Source: Gigaspora margarita
Taxonomy: Eukaryota; Glomeromycota; Glomeromycetes; Diversisporales; Gigasporaceae
Direction: 5' to 3'
Assembly (NCBI GenBank): GCA_009809945.1
Contig: WTPW01001067.1
Coordinates: forward strand, 32,238 to 96,237
Length of the DNA stretch: 64,000 nt
The position numbers were made by a program, and so were the translations under genes. Positions 33,780-46,100 of this stretch are shown piece after piece (position 1 is the first letter of the stretch; each line of letters opens with the position of its first letter). A model generated the notes under the pieces. It ran no database searches, had not been told where the DNA came from, and was given only the letters and a program-made list of their open reading frames with translations.

Positions 33780-34984
33780 TAATTCTCTTTTATTCTTTTA
33801 ATTTATCAATTATTTGATAAATACGAGGTCAAAAATTATAGCGATTTTTATGAAGGTTAGGTATTTTTCTTATTATGATTTCAGGTAAATAGTATTAATA
33901 ATTTTATTAGGAACAGATAATTTTTGGGCTAGGCTTTAAGGAAGACTTAACTAGCACCTCTACTCTGATTTTGAAGGTTACTACTTAATAAGTTCAAATT
34001 TAAATCACATTTGAGAGAACAAAGGTAGTGTTTTTATACTTTTTCAACTACCTAATTACATCATATCTTGAACTGGCTTTACTTTTCAAAAATAGATAAT
34101 GGCCAAGTTCAAACAGAGCACAAAATATATAAAATGTAGTAAGCTCAAAAAGTTCAGTACAAATAGTTCAGATAGATCAAAATTCAGAAGGGAAAATAGT
34201 GCAAAAAGTTAGGTTTAAAAAGTATATAAAGTATAGTTTGAAAAGTACAGTGTATCAAGTACAAAAAGTGCAAGTTACAAATAAGATAAGGCTCACAGCT
34301 ATTTTTAGGTTTCGAATAGATTACAGTAATTAACTTCTTATTTATATAGGAATATTTAAAAAAAAGTAATATGTATAAAAAAAATAAAATAAGATATAGT
34401 CAGATACCCAGGGGCCCTTCACAACGTCCATATCTACTAATGATTAAATTAATAAGTTACTGCAGAATTAAATAAATTGTCAGTATCAAATACTTATTGA
34501 TACTTCATTGGTAATTTTTTCTATTATCCTAGAATTTTGAAATCAGTTGTAATAATAGTATGATATTAAAAATAAAGTTGACTAGCTTTAAAAAACCCTT
34601 AAAAACTGAGATAGTGAAAAAAAATTGCTAAAAACATAATTAAAAAATTATATATATAATGCAAAATGAAAAATCAACTTTGCATGACTTAATACAATAT
34701 AGAATACTAATTTCTAACTCCTTTTAAACAATTCGATCATTTATTATATAATAAAATTTTTTGCAATTTTTATAATTTCTGTTTTTTTTATGAGTTTATT
34801 TTTATTCATATTATCCTCAATAAGTTCAACAATATTTATATGTATCTTCGTCTTTATAGTTTCATCATGCTTTGTAGTTTTGTTAGTTTCGTTACCTTTT
34901 TTATTAGTACAAAACTTAAAATTTCATCTAACAACTTTATTTCTGCTCAAATTATAATTTCCAGATAAGAATTTTTTAAAATAT
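33780..34984. other. No gene seen; degenerate AAAAAGT(A/T)CAG array
   Basis: At about 34120-34275 the words AAAAAGTTCAG, AAAAGTACAG and AAAAAGTGCA recur every 15-25 bp, a degenerate minisatellite. The remainder is AT-rich with no supported ORF. Confidence 0.4.
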
Positions 34985-35164
34985 ATATTGGGTTTAATTA
35001 GGCTTTACAGGCCAATAAACAGAGCCTGAACCCGACCTGATACTTTAATAGGCCCAGCCCAAACCTGATCCAATTTATAACGGTCAATAATTTGAACCTG
35101 AACTGGGTCTGAACCCGGCCTGACCCGCAAAATTTTGGGTTAAACCTGACCCGTCTCGTACCCT
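34985..35164. mobile_element. Right end of a GGGTCAGG-type hAT-like element
   Basis: CCTGAACCCGACCTG, CCAGCCCAAACCTGA and GACCCGTCTCGTACCCTA form the inverted, motif-packed end matching the left end at 26957. No matching 8-bp flank was found across 26957-35164. Confidence 0.5.
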
Positions 35165-35294
35165 AGCCCTAGCTCTTATGTTCAATTGGACATATAGCTA
35201 ATTGGTCAATTGGACATGTGAACAACAACTAAGGTTAATTAGCTATTTGTCAATTAGCCATATGTCCAATTGGACATGAGGGCTAGGGCTAAAG
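35165..35294. repeat. Small foldback (~130 bp)
   Basis: GCCCTAGCTCTTATGTTCAA and, reversed, GCCCTAGCCCTCATGTCCAA pair across the unit, with CAATTGGACAT repeated four times in both senses. It abuts the preceding element end exactly. Non-coding. Confidence 0.65.
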
Positions 35295-35473
35295 ATTTTT
35301 TATTGGACTTAAAGCTAGTAAAAATACTGATTACTGTTAGTAACAAATAGATTTACTCAAAATATTTATACAATAGCACATTATATAGGGTAAGCTAGTA
35401 GAAAAAAGACAAATTATTTTTAGCAAATTTTTTTAATTTTTAAATTTAAATATCTTATAAAAAAAAGTTTATT

Positions 35474-35476
<3 letters not shown>

Positions 35477-35540
<64 letters not shown>

Positions 35541-38295
35541 TAATATAATATTATAGTAAAACTTTGTTACAGCAGCCTTAAATTAATTCTAAGATTAATA
35601 GTCACTTTGTTATCAAGTAGATATAGGTGAGGGGTCAGATAAGTTCTTGGACCAGGCTAATAAATTCTTCCTACCTGAAAACTAGTTGAAGTAAAGAGAT
35701 ATGGCTATAAAAAAATTCTATGGTAAAGATTTCTAACTACATTTGTGCTACAGAGCACCCAATATGACATTACACCTCCTATTTTCTATTTTATACTATT
35801 ATTAATTTAAACTAATAAAATAAATCTAGTTAGGATAGGTTAGAGAAAACCTAAGATGTTAATCATGACATTATAAAAGCATGTTGTTAGGGAGTAGCCT
35901 TGTAAGTACCATTTTTCAATAGCAGAGTGTAGGTTTATTGGTTGTATTTGAGTTCTTGATATATTTGCTTGAGTAGTGCTTGATAGTAGAGTTATTTTAG
36001 TATGTTTGGTTTTTTTTGTGATATTCTGGGCTATTTCTCATTGATGCTGAAATATATTATATTGAGACCATATATTGTGATAAAACCAATTTAAGAGATT
36101 ATTTGAGAAGTTAGTGAGAAAGAGTTCAGTTTGTTTTTTTAGAAGCATTTTGGTATTATGATATGTTGGTTTGGAGTATATTCCTAGAATAGTAAATATA
36201 AGGAAGTTGTATTGTATATTAGTGGAGTTAGTTAATAGTAATGAAAAGGTATTAAAAAGTGTAATATCTGAGATCGATATTAATTGGGATTGTTGAAGTG
36301 TGTTATTAATTATATTAGTAAGCGATTGTTGGATGTTTTTAGTATTTTTGGAACATAGGAGTATATGGAGAGTATCTTCAATTGAAGAGCATTTACAACA
36401 TTGATTTGTTGTGTATAGATTTGGATAGTAGATGTTAAGATTTTGCATTGTTGGGAGGTTGTTTGTTAGAATTTTGATATAGAAGGAGTATAAAAAGAAA
36501 TTGTATTCTAAAGATTTAAGTATTTTAAAAGTTAAGTTCTAGTTTATATCTAAAATATAATTGTTAAAAAATTTAAAAAATGACCAAGATGTTAGTTCTT
36601 GAATTTTGATAATATTTTTAATAAAGGAGTGAGCTTTGTGTGTTATTATATAATTGTTCCATAAAAAGTGAGTAGATAGTTTGAAGTATGTATAAGAGAT
36701 TTCTATTATAGGTTTATCAGAGCTTTGTTTTGCTAGTAGGTCAGCTTGGTTATGCAGAGAACTAGTTGAATGTGATTCAACTTAGATAGGAGTAATAGAA
36801 ATGTTTTTCGTAGATTTAATAAAGTTAATAATTGAGATTATATCCCAGTTTTTGTTTTGAATAAGTTTAAAGAAAGAAGGATTGATTAGGTTTTTGATTG
36901 CAGATAAGTTATCAATATATATTGTAATAACAGAGTTATTTGGTATAGCAAGTAAAAGAAAAATAGTTGCTATTAATTCAGAGCGAGAAGAGTCTGAAGA
37001 AGGATTTATTGTTGCGTTAAAGTAGATAGAAGGATCATTTTCACAATTCAGCCTATACCAGATTTGATATTTGAGAATTAAAGATTTTTAATAGAAGCAT
37101 TAGTAAAAAAGTTAAAGTGAGTTGTATTTAGATTAAGGATATTGTTGTATATTTGAATTAGTTAATTTTGGTAGTAAGGGGTTTTAATACTATGATATAT
37201 AAGATNTATCTCACNAGAGAGAATATTNATTTGGGGTTGATAGNNGGAGNGAAGTAAGGGCAAGTCTAAGTTGTTGAAGATATCAATTATAGCGAGAATT
37301 TCTTTATAGTCTATTTGTAAAAGAAGTCTATTAAACTTGATTTGTCTATATGGAAGATTTATAGATTTGAAATTCCATGGGAGATTGGTGATTTCTAAAA
37401 GGTTTGATTGTCCTGTAGATGTTTCACTAGATTGATTAATTTTATAGAGAGTAGTTTGCTAAGATTTGTTTAATTGCAAAATGATTTTATCTCAATTATT
37501 GAATAATAGTTGGTAAGGAAGTGAGTTGGAAGGGGATATTAGATCAGTTGTATTGATGAGGCTGTTTCTTGAGGGTGGTTTAATATATGGCCATGTAATA
37601 TGAATAGAGTTAAGTTGTAGTATTTGAGTAAGTCGAGTGAACCAAGAAGGTTGGCGACCTCTAGTTGTTTTGTTTGTTCGAAGATATATATTGTTTCAAG
37701 GAAGGAAAGAGTTGTTATTTGCAGTTGTAATTTGTTTAATGAATAAAATTTTGTTGTTTCTAAGGCTATTAATTGTAAGATTATTAGGAGTTGTAGGGAG
37801 TATATCATAGATTAGGTGTGTATGTTTAGGAAGAGAAGGTGGAAATGTTATAATTGGAGGGATAAAGGAAATTGTTAGGGCCGTGTCATTAATCACCTGA
37901 TTATTTTTTATCAGAGGCCTACCCCCCTCCTTCTTCTTTAATATATATATAGTCAGGTTCTTATATATCATTTCAACTTTTTTTACCCCCTCCCTCCTCT
38001 AAAAAATCACCTGATTTTTGTCACTCTCCTTATATTATTTTTAGCTAGTTGTGCAAGATAGAAAAGGAGAGTATAGTTTTGTATTTTTCGATGATACAAA
38101 ATAAGGGTTTCTTTAGTAAGTTTAGGAGACCAAGTTATTAATAGCCAGGATTTGATTCGAGCGATACCAATATCTGAGAAAAGTGGGAAGGTATTAAAAT
38201 TACGTTCGATATTAGAGATACTGGCTTTTGGATTAAATTAGTAAAAGTAGATAAATTAAAGGCAAGTGGATTTATGAGTGAGATGTTATTAGTGT
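35477..38295 (-). pseudogene. LINE 4, 3' half: RNase H, zinc knuckle, 3' UTR and poly(A) tail
   Basis: On the minus strand the ORF continues from 50625 (see 5' half) across element A. RNase H lies at about 37020-36700: SRSELIATIF (Glu site), IYIDNLSAIKN (Asp site) and ESHSTSSL...QADLLAKQ (His/Asp end). A knuckle QCCKCSSIEDTLHILLC follows at about 36405-36350. The open stretch ends at 36038. The tail is a 62-nt T run (35477-35538), that is poly(A) on the coding strand. Many stops and several N (37200-37250). A small foldback-like CCCCCTCC segment lies at 37915-38010. Confidence 0.8.
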
Positions 38296-38464
38296 AGGAC
38301 CTCGGACATCTCTCATATAGGTCATAACTAATCTGCATGAATTTAGACATTTTTGCTACTCCTAAAATCAAGTAAATTTGCTAAAAGTTGGATTATTACA
38401 TATAAATGTTATAGTAATTTGCTAAAAACTAAATTATAACATCTAGCATCAGGTAAATAAATAT

Positions 38465-40420
38465 AGTATAAATTTTTTTTATTTGAATTTTCATCAAATT
38501 TGGTCAAGACCTCGTGGAGATATCTTTGATAAAAGTTCCTGTAAACTATTTCAATGTAGCTTCTTTGTAATATGGTTTTTTGCTTTTTCAAAACAAACCA
38601 CTGTTCTGCGATAATTTACAAGAAATTTTACTATTCTAACTAAAAAACAATTTATAACAAAACTTGTAGCGCATATCATAGANGAATAGAATCTCAAATT
38701 TCATAAAAAAATATTGAAAACTTGTGAAGATATTAACGTTTTTGTAAATTCAGACATATACATTTTCACAAGTTTTTCTCTAAATTCATAAGCTTCTGAA
38801 AGCACATTCTCAAAATGAAACCTCTAAAACGTGACTAAGTAAGTTGATCTAATATATATTCGAGAGTCTTCAGTTAAAATTTCATCAAAAANAAATTAAT
38901 ATTGACGAAGTTATGATGATTTTTCAATTTGCTTCCAGATTCAGAATTTTTTAAAATTTTCAATTTGATGAAAACAGAAAAATCTTCATCACAGGCTAGA
39001 TTTTTACAAGTTCAAATGAAACAAGTTACTGCGCACTAAGTAAACTTTTTGAGCATATAATGGACTAATAGAATCTCAATTTTTATAAAAAAATATTGAA
39101 AACTCGTGAAGATATTAATATTTTTGTAAAATCAGACACATATATTTTCGCGTTTTTCCCTAAATTTAAAAGCTTCCAGAAGCACTTTCTCAAAATGAAA
39201 CCTCTAAAACGTNACTAAGTAAGTTGATAAAGTAGATATTCAAGAGTCTTTAGTTAAAACTTCATCAAAAACGGATTAATATTGACGAAAATATTTAGAT
39301 TTTTCGTTTGCAACTAGATTCAAATTTCTCTTGTAAACAATTTTGGCATGTGATTTTTGGAAATAGAAAAAATCTTTTACCAAAGATATCTCTATGAGTT
39401 CTTGACCAAATTCGATGAAATTTTTTTTATTTGAATTCTATATATTTGTAGAATTTAAATAAAAAAAAATTCATCGAACTTGATCAAGAACTCATAGAGA
39501 TATCTTTGGTAAAAGATTTTTTCTATTTCATGCCAAAATTGTTTACAAGAGAAATTCGAATCTAGTTGCAAACGAAAAATCTAAATATTTTCGTCAATAT
39601 TAATCCGTTTTTGATGAAATTTTAATTAAAGACTCTTGAATATCTACTTTATCAACTTACTTAGTTACGTTTTAGAGGTTTCATTTTGAGAAAGTGCTTC
39701 TGGAAGCTTTTGAATTTAGGGGAAAATGCGAAAATATATGTGTCTGATTTTACAAAAATATTAATATCTTCACGAGTTTTCAATATTTTTTTTATAAAAA
39801 TTGAGATTCTATTAGTCCATTATATGCTCAAAAAGTTTACTTAGTGCGCAGTAACTTGTTTCATTTGAACTTGTGAAAATCTAGCCTGTAATAAAGATTT
39901 TTCTGTTTTCATCAAAATTGAAAATTTTAAAAAATTTCGAATCTGGAAGCAAATTGAAAAATCATCATAACTTCGTCAATATTAATTTGTTTTTGATGAA
40001 ATTTTAACTGAANACTCTCGAATATATATTAGATCAACTTACTTAGTCACGTTTTGAGGGTTCATTTTGAGAATATGCTTTTGGAAGCTTATGAATTTAG
40101 GAAAAAACTTGTGAAAATGTATATGTCCGAATTTATAAAAACGTTAATATCTTCATGAGTTTTCAATATTTTTTCATGAAATTTGAGATTCTATTCGTCT
40201 ATGATATGCGCTACAAGTTTTGTTATAAATTGTTTTTTAGTTAGCATAGTAAAATTTTTTGTAAATCATCACCGAACAGTGGNTTATTTTGAAAAANCAA
40301 AAACNATATTACAAAGAAGCTACGTTAAAATTGTTTACAGGAACTTTCATCAAAGATATCTCCACAAGTTCTTGACCAAATTTGATAAAATTTTTTTTTA
40401 TTTTAATTCTATGAATCCAT
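38465..40420. repeat. 1.95-kb palindrome within element A
   Basis: Arms 38465-39440 and 39445-40420 are inverted copies around a short loop near 39440. Each arm itself holds two diverged tandem parts (for example TCTCAAAATGAAACCTCTAA at about 38812 and 39191, inverted at about 39680 and 40055). Differences are mainly transitions. Eight N bases fall in the palindrome. No coding frame; translations are shadows. Confidence 0.85.
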
Positions 40421-41435
40421 AGAATTAAATAAAAAATTTTTTATTAAATTTGATCAAGAACTCATAGAGATAATTTTAACTACAATTATTATACAAATTA
40501 CTAACTAATTCNCAATTGCATTACATAATTATTTGTTTATCGATATACAATTACGATCAATNTTCATAATACATATATAGGGTAAGGACCCCGAACAATC
40601 TATATGAGGTCATATTTAAAAAAATGCTAATGGACCTCTTTTTTTAATAAAAGGTTATATTTGTATTTAAGGTATTGAGCGTAAAGGTTATATTTCAAAA
40701 CGGTTAATCAGTTTTTTGACTATATTTAAAATTTTGCTAATAGTGGCTTTTTTACGGATCTTATATTTAATTTTCTGGTAATAGAGGCTTCAAAATTAAC
40801 AATTGGTATATGATTTCAAATGAAATAAATAATGTTATTTTAATTATGATTTTTATTTAATTTTTTTAAAAAATTAATTTCATAGGAATGATTCGAATAA
40901 GTATATACTTTTAAACAAAACAAGATCAAGCATCACGCAAATCCTGTGAGCCTTGCGTTAGTTGTTACGTAGCATATCATTAACTAGGTAAATTATAAAT
41001 TAAGATAGCTGCATGACGCAGTCGCGCTAAAACCAGGAACGTACTAAGTATGATACTACTGATCGTTTTTGAAAATTAATATATTTTTATTTAATTATTG
41101 CAGTTAAAGCTGACTTGAGGCCATTATAAAATAAGTATGATCATATGAAATTCTAGTTTGGTAGGAATAATGATTTTTTTTTTATTAATTCGTTTTAAGA
41201 AAGTCTTAAAATTATATGGATGAACTCTCATTCAGAAGGGTATTTTTTTCTTATAATTATTATTTGCACACAGTCGTATGCATGTCGCATCATAATAATG
41301 TAATGGCATAGTTTTTGTAAAGTATTATGAATCATTTTTTAATAAAGTTGGCTAAAATTTAAAACTGATTTTACTTTAAATGGAAAGCCATTGATTGTAA
41401 TAATGAAGTATTACAAATGACATTTATCTTTATCA

Positions 41436-41492
41436 AAGTAAATGATTGGCTTACATGTGCCACTGCGCGTCACATGTAAGCCAATCATTTAC
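41436..41492. repeat. 57-bp hairpin
   Basis: AGTAAATGATTGGCTTACATG and its reverse complement form perfect 23-bp arms (41436-41458 and 41470-41492) around an 11-base loop. Probably a miniature element. No target duplication is seen. Confidence 0.7.
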
Positions 41493-41703
41493 TAAAGAAG
41501 ACCGAATTTTTGCAATATAATCATCTGACGATAAGTTTTATATATCAGATTGTTGGGTTGAGTTATAATACATGATCTACATGCTGCACAAACCGCCGCA
41601 TTCTTGATATAAATATATAAACCTCCTAACTAAATTTCACTTCGCTTTAACCTCCCTCTAAAATTAGAAATTTTATATTACATAAAACAACTCATACAGG
41701 GGG

Positions 41704-41913
41704 GTCCCCAAAATTCTGGGTCAGGTACATCAGAATCATAGTCGGCTGGATCGGAATTGATCAAATTTGCCCATCATAAAAAATTTTACTAATAAATCAT
41801 ATCCATTCATTAAGTAAAAAATGCCCAGCTGATAATTTTGCTATAGAAACTGCTAACAACTAGGACTAAATGCTGACCTGGATCCGACGTATCTGACCCA
41901 GAATTCTGGGGAC
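41704..41913. mobile_element. GTCCCC-type MITE (210 bp)
   Basis: GTCCCCAAAATTCTGGGTCA and, reversed, GTCCCCAGAATTCTGGGTCA are the termini; CAGGTACATCAGA and CAGATACGTCGGA continue the match. Target duplication is unclear. Non-coding. Confidence 0.65.
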
Positions 41914-42174
41914 TCTTCTGTAAAATTCTACATAAAACAGGTAATGATCATGAGAAAAATGTACACCAATCAGCTTTAAGATTTTGCCTTCGATTTAGAT
42001 GCCAGTAAAACCATACACTTACGTTCCTGGTATATGAACTGTATATGTTGTAAGTGCAAACTGAATTTAAACGAAAGCATTGCATTACACATTAGCTGTT
42101 GAGCTATGCTAGCATGTTATTTTTTAGACCGGAGGATTTTTATTGAAGCAATTGATGAAGCAAGTAATTGACCG

Positions 42175-42480
42175 GTGCTAGTCAGAACGGCAATGATATC
42201 CCGAGAGGATGCAAAAAACATTGCAATGGGAGTCACCATATGCTCGAATTGCCAGTGGTTTCCCACTTTGTTTAAGCAAACCGGCTATGAGCATAGTGAC
42301 CGAAAATATGTGCATGTAGAGAAAGATGGTATGTCGAGAGAAATGGTAGAATCACGTGGTCATCCATTCGGGCGGGTGGGTGGGTCAAGACCACTGGACT
42401 CGTACCACTTTTCTGCGGCCATGGTACAGCTCCTCTTTCTATTTACTTGTTTGCATGTGTTGCTATGTGTTTGCATATGA
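42175..42480 (+). CDS. Unknown ORF or exon in element B (up to 101 codons)
   Basis: An open frame of higher GC than its surroundings. Residues 1-80 look like protein (TAMISREDAKNIAMG, CSNCQWFPTLFKQTG, SRPLDSYHFSAAM), while after a possible donor GTACAG at 42423 the reading becomes Leu/Phe/Cys-rich noise. The real exon may therefore be about 42175-42422. CSNC is a lone CxxC. A TATA-like ATATATAAACC lies at 41624-41634, about 550 bp upstream. I do not recognise the family. It could be a captured host exon, the N-terminal exon of the transposase, or chance. Confidence 0.3.
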   Translation: MLVRTAMISREDAKNIAMGVTICSNCQWFPTLFKQTGYEHSDRKYVHVEKDGMSREMVESRGHPFGRVGGSRPLDSYHFSAAMVQLLFLFTCLHVLLCVCI

Positions 42481-43146
42481 TTTTTATAATTTTTAATCGT
42501 CTTTCTTTATTGGGTTAGCATCGTGTGATCTTCATTATATGTGGAGTGTGCGGTGTCAGTCGTGTGACTAATTTGCTTTTCAATCTCGTGATTTCCATCA
42601 CTTCGCATGGATTCTGGATTTTCTAGTTAAATAAAGGTTAGGTCAAATGCTGGTTTTAATAATTAGTTTCTGTTTCCAATTACAACATATATATGCCGTA
42701 ATTGAAATTTGCGCAGAGGGTCAGGAGGAAGGGTTGGATAACGAATTGCAATTGAGTAAGCGATTGTCAGCGTAAGGTCCAATTGCATTTCCCATGAGGG
42801 TATTTTCATTCTTATTGACGCCTTTATGAAGTTAATGATTACTGTTTGTGGAAATTAATTCAGATCAGTAAGCATATAAAAAAATAGAAAGAAACACGTT
42901 ACTTGTTTTATTTAAATTGGGTGTCAGAACTATTAAATTCTGAACCCCCTAATGTTTCACTTTCATAATATTCATTGAAAAATATTTGCATTAACGCTTT
43001 ATACAAATTAGTCTTAACAATACTAAAATTTTTAAAGTTTTAGCTATCAATATAAAAAATGTAATTTTTTTAAATTTAAAATTTGATTTAAATTTTTTTA
43101 AAAATTTACATCACATATTGTTTTTTGCAACCTATAATTTTTATTA

Positions 43147-46100
43147 ATGGTGAAATACACACTTGAACAGCTTCAAAAACATCCTTATGTTTCCTGAGTA
43201 ATTGATGATGGTATGGCTATTATCTGTATTTGTGAAAAGCAAATTGTTCTTAAATCAAAGTATAATGAAGCATACCTTGATTCTCATACTAATGGGCCAG
43301 GATGCAATCGGTCTAGTGGAACACGTGCTATAACAGAATTTTTTGCTTAAGCAGAAAAAACTGTAATTCCAGAACAAAAGAATGTGCTCTGTAAAGGGTT
43401 GCGTAAAGATATTCATCTTAATTATATTGAACGTATTCAATTTATTTCTTTATATGATGGTGCACCATGTAAAGATATTATTGCACGATCTATGTTTCCA
43501 AAGATATTTCCTGAAAATACACCAGTTCAATACGCATTGCTTAATAAAGATCAACAAGAGCAATTAAATGAAGCTGAGAGAATGCAAGCAAAATGGAAAA
43601 TTGAAGGAAAAGCAGTATATGCACAGAATTGTAAAACTTATACTTCAAATATTTCTGAAGTTTGTAATCAGTGCACTTTTATTAATTCGGACCAAATTTT
43701 TCGTGTAAGTTACTTGTTATTAAAATTAAAGAAATATAAAAATATGTCATAAATTAATACATTTTATATTAATTAGAATGCTTTAAATAAGCGACTATCT
43801 GTTCAAGAAAATAAAAAATTTATACCTAAATCTCATCTTAGTTCACATCCACTTAGCAATTATCTTTCTAATCCTGATATTGCTATACTTGCAACGCTTA
43901 CAAACTCTAATAATAATCAATCGGTTTCATTTTGGAAAACACTTGCTAAAATGGGTGAGCGAGGTGCTTTTTATAAAAAAAGTGCTTTTGAAGGCTTGTG
44001 TGAAGTTATGGTTGAAATAACAAACCGACATGAAGCAGGAAAAGGACTACAAAATTTAACATATTCTGAAAATTTTTCTGACTTTATATCAATTCTTGCA
44101 TCTTTAAGTCCATGAGCATATAGTCTTTTTCGACAAAATTTGGCTAGAAGAACAATTCAAAATATTAGGTATCTAAATTATAATTTAAAATACTAAATAA
44201 ATTAATATTTAATATTAGAAGTTTAAATTACTTTATAATTAATATTTTTATATTATAGATTACAAAGATCACGTTCTGAATATGCACTTCATGATACTAG
44301 TCTTTGTTATGAAAATGTTGCACGAGTTAAACGATTAGTAGATACACTTCAATATGATGGACCATTAATAGCAATAACAGATAATACAAAACTTAAAGAA
44401 CGGCTTGGATATTCATCACTTCTTGGATGCATTGTTGGTTCAACACTTCCAACTTCACAAACTCATGTACAAAGCCATGATGATATTTATACAATAATTG
44501 ATAAAATTAAATCAGAAAATGCAATTGCTTCACAAGTTAGAGTATATTTATTGCAAGTAAGATTATAAACTCATATTAATTTATTATAATTTGAATTTAT
44601 ATATAGTAAATATATATTTTATTTAATTTTAGATTCCAATATCAAAATTTTCACCATCAGTAATTGCATTAATTCCAAATTGTGGTAAAGAAAATACAGA
44701 AGATATTTTTAAAATACATCAAGATTTGCTTAAAATGGCTGCTTAATTAAAACTTTCAATTTTGGCATTTGGTGCTGATGGTGCTTCTCCAGAGTTCAAT
44801 GCACAAAAAAAAATTATGAAAATTTCAACATTGCATAAACTTGAATTTCAAGATAATTTATATAGTAAATATATAATTAAATTATAATTTATATTCTTGT
44901 ATTGAATTGTTATAAATTATATATATATATTAATTTTTTAATTTTATAGATATTAAATTTAGCTGTCCAATTATCAAAGATATTGGTCCTGTAATAAGTA
45001 TTTCTGATCTACTTCATGCTAAAAAGGATGCTCGAAATGCATTATTTTCTGGTGCATGGTTGTTAACTTTTGGTCATACTACAGCACATTATGATCATAT
45101 AGTAGAATTAAGTCAAAATTCTGATAGCATATTATACAAACGAGATGTTGAAAATGTTGATCGCCAAGATGATGGAGCAGCATATCGACTATTTTGTTCT
45201 TCATTACTTAAGCAAGTTTCTGATCAAAATTTTTCTGTTAATAAAGATAAAATGGGTCTTTTTATTTATCTTTATATATTTGGTAATTATAAATATATAT
45301 TAATTTTAATTATAAATTTAAATTTTAATAATAACTTTTTAATTAATAGGTGAACTTATAGATGCATTTCAAAATCGAGAAATTAAACCATTAAATCGAT
45401 GTTATATAGTTATGCTTAGTTATTTTTTTTTACATAATTGGAAATATCATATACAAGTTTGTGCAGATACAAGTTTTGGTTTTATGAGTTTACAAAAAAA
45501 TTTTTTAGCAAGCAAAANATTTAATATTTTAACAAGTCTTATAGAATCAATGGTAAGCTTTTTATTAAAAATTAAAACTTTTTAGTTTTTTGATTATTTA
45601 ATTATTTAATTATTTAACTATATTAATTATTAAGTTTTAGTTAATATAATAATTTGTCTTATAATTAATATAATTTATACTAGAATTATAGTTGGCAATA
45701 GAAACAATAAAGCTTAATAGTTATATAAATAGAGCTAATAACACTAGTATTGAGCTTTATTGAGTTCTATTATTAACTTTGACTAGAATTATAAATTAAT
45801 TTTATAATTAAATCATTAATCTTTTAATTTAAAAATTTAATATCAATTTATATTAATTTAATTTTTTAGATATTGCTTGTTATTGCATATCATGATTTTT
45901 ATCCAAATTATCCATTTTTTCCATGGATGTATGGTTCTGAAGGCTGTGAACATTTTTTTGGATTAGCACNTCAATTATTATCAGATTTTTCATTTAATGA
46001 TCTTATTGCTTTGGTTCCTAAAATATCATATCTGTATAAAGCATATAGTTCAGAATCAATTTTAGTTTTTAAAGAAAAAACTTCTGCAACTGGTATAATT

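Noticed and set aside
26957..35164. A single 8.2-kb hAT-like element between the TAGGGTAC ends
   Set aside because: The ends are similar, but the 8-bp flanks (TGTATATA and GCCCTAGC) do not match, so they are more likely ends of separate copies.
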